From a virus, in the IMG/VR virus record IMGVR_UViG_3300025872_003212, positions 1 to 23,041 of that record: a stretch of 23,041 nucleotides of DNA; one strand, written 5' to 3'. Position 1 is the stretch's first letter. Each line of letters starts with the position of its first letter. The notes under the pieces are model-generated. The model did not search any database. It had not been told where the DNA came from and worked only from the letters and a program-made list of their open reading frames with translations. Shown piece after piece: positions 20,801-23,041 of this stretch. The position numbers were made by a program, and so were the translations under genes.

Positions 20801-21414
20801 TATCTACAAGTGTAAGTGGTGGTACTGGATCTCTTACACAACTTAATGTCTCTGGAATTTCAACACTAGGAACTGTAAGAATATCATCGGGTATCGTAAC
20901 AGCAACCTCTGGTGTTGTGACTTATTATGGTGATGGTTCTCAACTATCAGGTATTTCTGCTGGTTTATCAATAACAGATGATACTTCAACAAACGCAACC
21001 AGATATGTTTTATTTGATGATGCAACTTCAGGAACAATCACTGGAGCAAATGTATCATCTACAAAACTCACATTTAATCCATCGACAGGAAACTTAGTTG
21101 CTGGTGGTACGGTCACAGCAAACTCTGACGAAAAACTGAAAACAAATATTAAAACTATAGATAATGCACTGGATAAGGTTTTGTCTTTGAGAGGTGTAGA
21201 GTTTGATCGTATAGATACTGGAGATCATCAAATCGGTGTGATTGCACAAGAAGTTGAAAAGATTATTCCTGATGTTGTTTATCCAAAACAACCAGCACCT
21301 GATTATGAAACTAAGTCAGTTGCTTATGCGAATTTAGTAGGTCTCTTAATTGAAGCAATCAAAGAACAAAATCAAAGAATTGATGAACTGGAAAGAAGAC
21401 TAGGAGAAGGTTGA
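17803..21414 (+). CDS. Tail fibre protein with C-terminal S74 self-cleaving chaperone, 1203 aa
   Basis: The N-terminus MSNNREFSQLAS is typical of cyanophage fibres. The body repeats modules shared with the two preceding fibres, including two internal copies of a FEITGD-to-QPNSVALG segment (around 18727 and 20066) and five 9-residue GIATYATSA-like units. The last 96 residues form a Peptidase_S74 intramolecular chaperone: SDEKLKTNIKTIDNALDKVL, then GVIAQEVEKIIPDVV, VAYANLVGLLIEAIKEQN and a coiled-coil end. S1108 and K1113 have the same spacing as the catalytic Ser-Lys dyad of endosialidase fibres, so cleavage just before S1108 after trimer folding is expected. The fibre probably contacts the host cell. 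Confidence 0.93.
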   Translation: MSNNREFSQLASNIQVNENSNFIGIATEGNYSVGIATSSFKVNSSGLVEIKSIQCSDNISLSVGGISTLGTVKISSGIVTATSGVVTYYGDGSKLSNIISGIAVQDQGSTVGTSVTTLNFSGATVSVSNAVNGISTITVTASGIITYVDNAGIATYATNAGLSTNLKGGLAGNIPYQSAPDTTTFLANGSSGTILQSNGVGNAPSWVTAAPAGAITGLTIRDEGTIVGGANSVSQLNFVGNIVSVASTAGIATVTFLDYVANAGVATYATSSGIATYASSAGISTYATSAGISTYASTAGVATALQNSRTFEITGDIVASPISFDGTGNVSLAATIQPNSVALGTDTTGDYVQSITGTANQITVTGGTGESSTPTLSVPNQFTAPQDVTVTRDLQVNRNLNVNGNITIGGTSATIFSQTLNIYDPDIVLGYRTDGNGNDISNDTTANHGGIAIASTEGNPLVQLFIAGIETNPATYKKIMWFKAGEFAGLGTDAWLSNYAVGIGSTQFPTGTRLAAGNVQFTENDLAVVRNVNASGVITTNNLNVTGVGTFLSSGLKIRNPANTFEYSITGGAITANRILNLPVITITDTVAVLNLSQTFGAQQNFNDTISAIGTLSLTGSSTGTHVFGSNQTSGTLTFGGTSGTGTITLGRATTSQQTDIQAGASGVGTTKTINFGTGGLSGSFTQINIGPTAGIGTVSINTGTNLGIGSARPTSKLDVVGDAKFTGVVTATSFSGNASSATYASNAGVATALQNSRTFEITGDIIASPISFNGTGNVSLAATIQPNSVALGSDTTGNYVASVTNGSYITGADGGSEGASLTIGVAATSANTASQVVARDSSGNFSAGTITASLTGTATSTTNIPNLTGDITSNGTATSIASGVIVNDDINASAGIVDTKLATISTAGKVSNSATTATNANTASTIVARDASGNFSAGTITANLTGTASTASFATTSYNLTDAANITTGTINSARLTGTYNISISGNASSATYATTAGVSTSVSGGTGSLTQLNVSGISTLGTVRISSGIVTATSGVVTYYGDGSQLSGISAGLSITDDTSTNATRYVLFDDATSGTITGANVSSTKLTFNPSTGNLVAGGTVTANSDEKLKTNIKTIDNALDKVLSLRGVEFDRIDTGDHQIGVIAQEVEKIIPDVVYPKQPAPDYETKSVAYANLVGLLIEAIKEQNQRIDELERRLGEG
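18589..18723 (+). repeat. Five 27-bp tandem repeats
   Basis: Units start at 18589, 18616, 18643, 18670 and 18697. They encode AGVATYATS, SGIATYASS, AGISTYATS, AGISTYAST and AGVATALQN. Copies differ at several bases, so the array is older than the 63-bp duplication. Confidence 0.85.
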
Positions 21415-21415
21415 T

Positions 21416-23041
21416 ATGCCAGTTGTTGTAGGTCTAAGTTCAATCACTGGAGTTTCCACGGCAACAAGTGGCACTGATGCTGCTTACAAAGAGTATGTTG
21501 ATAATAAACTAGGTGGATCAGTTCCAAGCATTTATGGAAATGAGAATGAGTTTCTCTTTACGGATGGAAGTACAATATCGTGGGAACCAATACAGGCAAG
21601 TCAAGAATATGCTATGGCAGGGTCTTATACTTTTAATTTACCGTCACAAGCAAAAGAGTTACTGATAGAAGCAACAGGTGCAGGTGGTGGAGGAGCAAGT
21701 GGAAATACTGATGGAAGTTCTTATGTATCAGCAAGCATTTGGGCATTAAGAACTTCTGGTTTTGCTACTAATGCTATTAATGCTCTTACTTTTGGAAATA
21801 ATACTTATGTTGCTGGTGGTGCTAGTGGAGTTTTGAATACCTCAACAGATGCGATTCAGTGGACTTTAAGAACTGCTAGTTTTGGTGGAAGTAGTGTTAT
21901 TGGTCTCACCTTTGGAAACAATATTTATGTTTTTTGTGATAATAGTAGCAGATTAAATACCTCAACAGATGCAATCACTTGGACTTTAAGAACCATTGGA
22001 TTTTCTAATCCTGCTTTTGATGTTACTTATGTAAATGATATATTTATTGCTAGTGTGTCTAATGGACCTTTGATTGTTTCGACCGATGCAATTCAATGGA
22101 ACGCAAGAACTTCACCATTTTCTTCTATTCTTGCTCTAAGTTTTGCTTATGTAGATTCTAATTATTATGTAGCAGGACAGTCTGGAATTTTTGCATCATC
22201 CACAGACACGATCACCTGGACTTTAAGAACTTCTGGTACTGGTAGTTCACTTAATGCTCTTACTTACGCAAACAATACTTATGTTGCGGGAGGAACATCA
22301 GGAACTCTCACAGTATCACCAAACACCACAACAGGATTCTCAGGTGGTGGAGGTGGTGGAGGTGCATTAGCATCATGGATAATTTCTAAGGACCAAATCA
22401 CAGGTTCTTCATTAACCGTAGATGTTGGTGCTGGTGGAACTGCTGGAACTGCTGGTGCTGGAACCACAGTATCTTGGACTGGACCTGGAGGAACTTATAG
22501 TATAACTGCGAATGGTGGAAGTCCTGGAACCAATACTGGACTTGCATTAGGTGGATCTGGAGGAACAGTACCAGCAACAACCACAAATTATCTTCAAGCA
22601 TCTGCTGGTGCTGCTGGTGTTGCTGGAAGAGTATCATCAGTTTTTGGATTTTCAGCACCAACCACAACTGCTTCTTTCCAAACTTCTGGTGGTGGAGGAG
22701 GTGCTTATAGTTCTTCTGGTGGTGTGAGTATTGGTGGTGCTGGAGGAACGATTAATTATTATGCAAACACTAACGCAAACTCTAGTATTGATATTACTGG
22801 AAGAATTGCTCCTAATATTTCTGGATTATCTTATGGTAATGGTGGAGGAGGTGGAGGAGGTTCAAGTGAGAATGCTCTTTATTGGACTTTAAGAACTTCT
22901 GGGTTTTCAAATATAGTTAGAACTTTTCTTTTTCAAGATAATACTTATGTTGCTGCTGGTGATAGTGGAAGATTAAATACTTCAACAGATGCAATCACTT
23001 GGACTTTAAGAACTTCCGGTTTTGCTACGCAAACAATTACT
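21416..23041 (+). CDS. Glycine-rich adhesin-like virion protein with WTLRT repeats (3' end outside window)
   Basis: The ATG follows the S74 fibre stop by one base; AGGAG (21402-21406) is the ribosome binding site. The frame stays open for 542 codons to the edge. Residues about 66-93 (GSYTFNLPSQAKELLIEATG, then AGGGG) look like the start of a glycine-rich domain, which resumes at residues 310-316 (seven glycines) and continues VDVGAGGTAGTAGAG to ITANGGSPG, with further Gly runs at 425-429 and 476-482. Between them lie about five blades of a 40-50-residue repeat (NTSTDAITWTLRTSGF, NNTYVAGGASG), and the repeat restarts after residue 486. This resembles BNR/sialidase-like propeller blades. Position after the fibre and glycine runs suggest a receptor-binding tip protein (inference). 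Confidence 0.8.
   Translation, partial: MPVVVGLSSITGVSTATSGTDAAYKEYVDNKLGGSVPSIYGNENEFLFTDGSTISWEPIQASQEYAMAGSYTFNLPSQAKELLIEATGAGGGGASGNTDGSSYVSASIWALRTSGFATNAINALTFGNNTYVAGGASGVLNTSTDAIQWTLRTASFGGSSVIGLTFGNNIYVFCDNSSRLNTSTDAITWTLRTIGFSNPAFDVTYVNDIFIASVSNGPLIVSTDAIQWNARTSPFSSILALSFAYVDSNYYVAGQSGIFASSTDTITWTLRTSGTGSSLNALTYANNTYVAGGTSGTLTVSPNTTTGFSGGGGGGGALASWIISKDQITGSSLTVDVGAGGTAGTAGAGTTVSWTGPGGTYSITANGGSPGTNTGLALGGSGGTVPATTTNYLQASAGAAGVAGRVSSVFGFSAPTTTASFQTSGGGGGAYSSSGGVSIGGAGGTINYYANTNANSSIDITGRIAPNISGLSYGNGGGGGGGSSENALYWTLRTSGFSNIVRTFLFQDNTYVAAGDSGRLNTSTDAITWTLRTSGFATQTIT

Noticed and set aside
9121-23041. Diversity-generating retroelement acting on the fibres
   Set aside because: No reverse transcriptase and no template/variable repeat pair with adenine-specific differences is visible in the window.

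Overview
The window looks like part of a T4-like cyanophage (cyanomyovirus) genome. It is AT-rich, all genes are on the plus strand, and gene spacing is tight. It carries a photosystem II D1 gene (psbA), three pentose-phosphate-pathway genes (talC, zwf, gnd), homing-type HNH endonucleases, and a long run of virion fibre genes typical of phages of marine Synechococcus or Prochlorococcus.

Region 1 (1-2593) is psbA broken into pieces. Reading the pieces against the D1 family gives residues 78-360 in four exons (361-775, 1669-2015, 2269-2287, 2522-2593). They are separated by three group I introns, each with visible P1, P10 and P7 pairings at the predicted sites. One intron (776-1668) carries an HNH endonuclease gene with its own late-type promoter. 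The other two (253 and 234 nt) have no ORF. The window opens inside another endonuclease gene that runs into exon 2, so a fourth intron probably lies upstream. One exon is only 19 nt long and encodes D1 H332-H337, the manganese-cluster ligand segment.

Region 2 (2594-5928) starts with a promoter and terminator that overlap, then two very small membrane proteins, then talC-zwf-gnd as a compact operon with a 4-nt overlap between talC and zwf. With psbA, this is the known cyanophage strategy: keep light reactions going and push carbon through the pentose phosphate pathway to make NADPH and ribose for phage DNA. The 3' third of gnd has a sharply higher GC content than its surroundings.

Region 3 (5925-6863) is a cluster of small unrecognised genes joined by overlaps, with a good sigma70-type promoter inside, ending in a free-standing HNH endonuclease.

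Region 4 (6864-23041) is virion structure. It holds a beta-helix fibre-like protein (617 aa), a small structural protein (113 aa), three giant repetitive fibre proteins (1682, 1187 and 1203 aa; the last ends in a self-cleaving S74 chaperone domain), and a glycine-rich adhesin-like protein that runs off the window. Late-promoter-like ATAAATA elements sit at the stop codon before three of the transcription blocks. The fibres share long modules, some identical at DNA level, and contain recent tandem duplications. No tRNA, CRISPR, insertion sequence or reverse transcriptase was seen.
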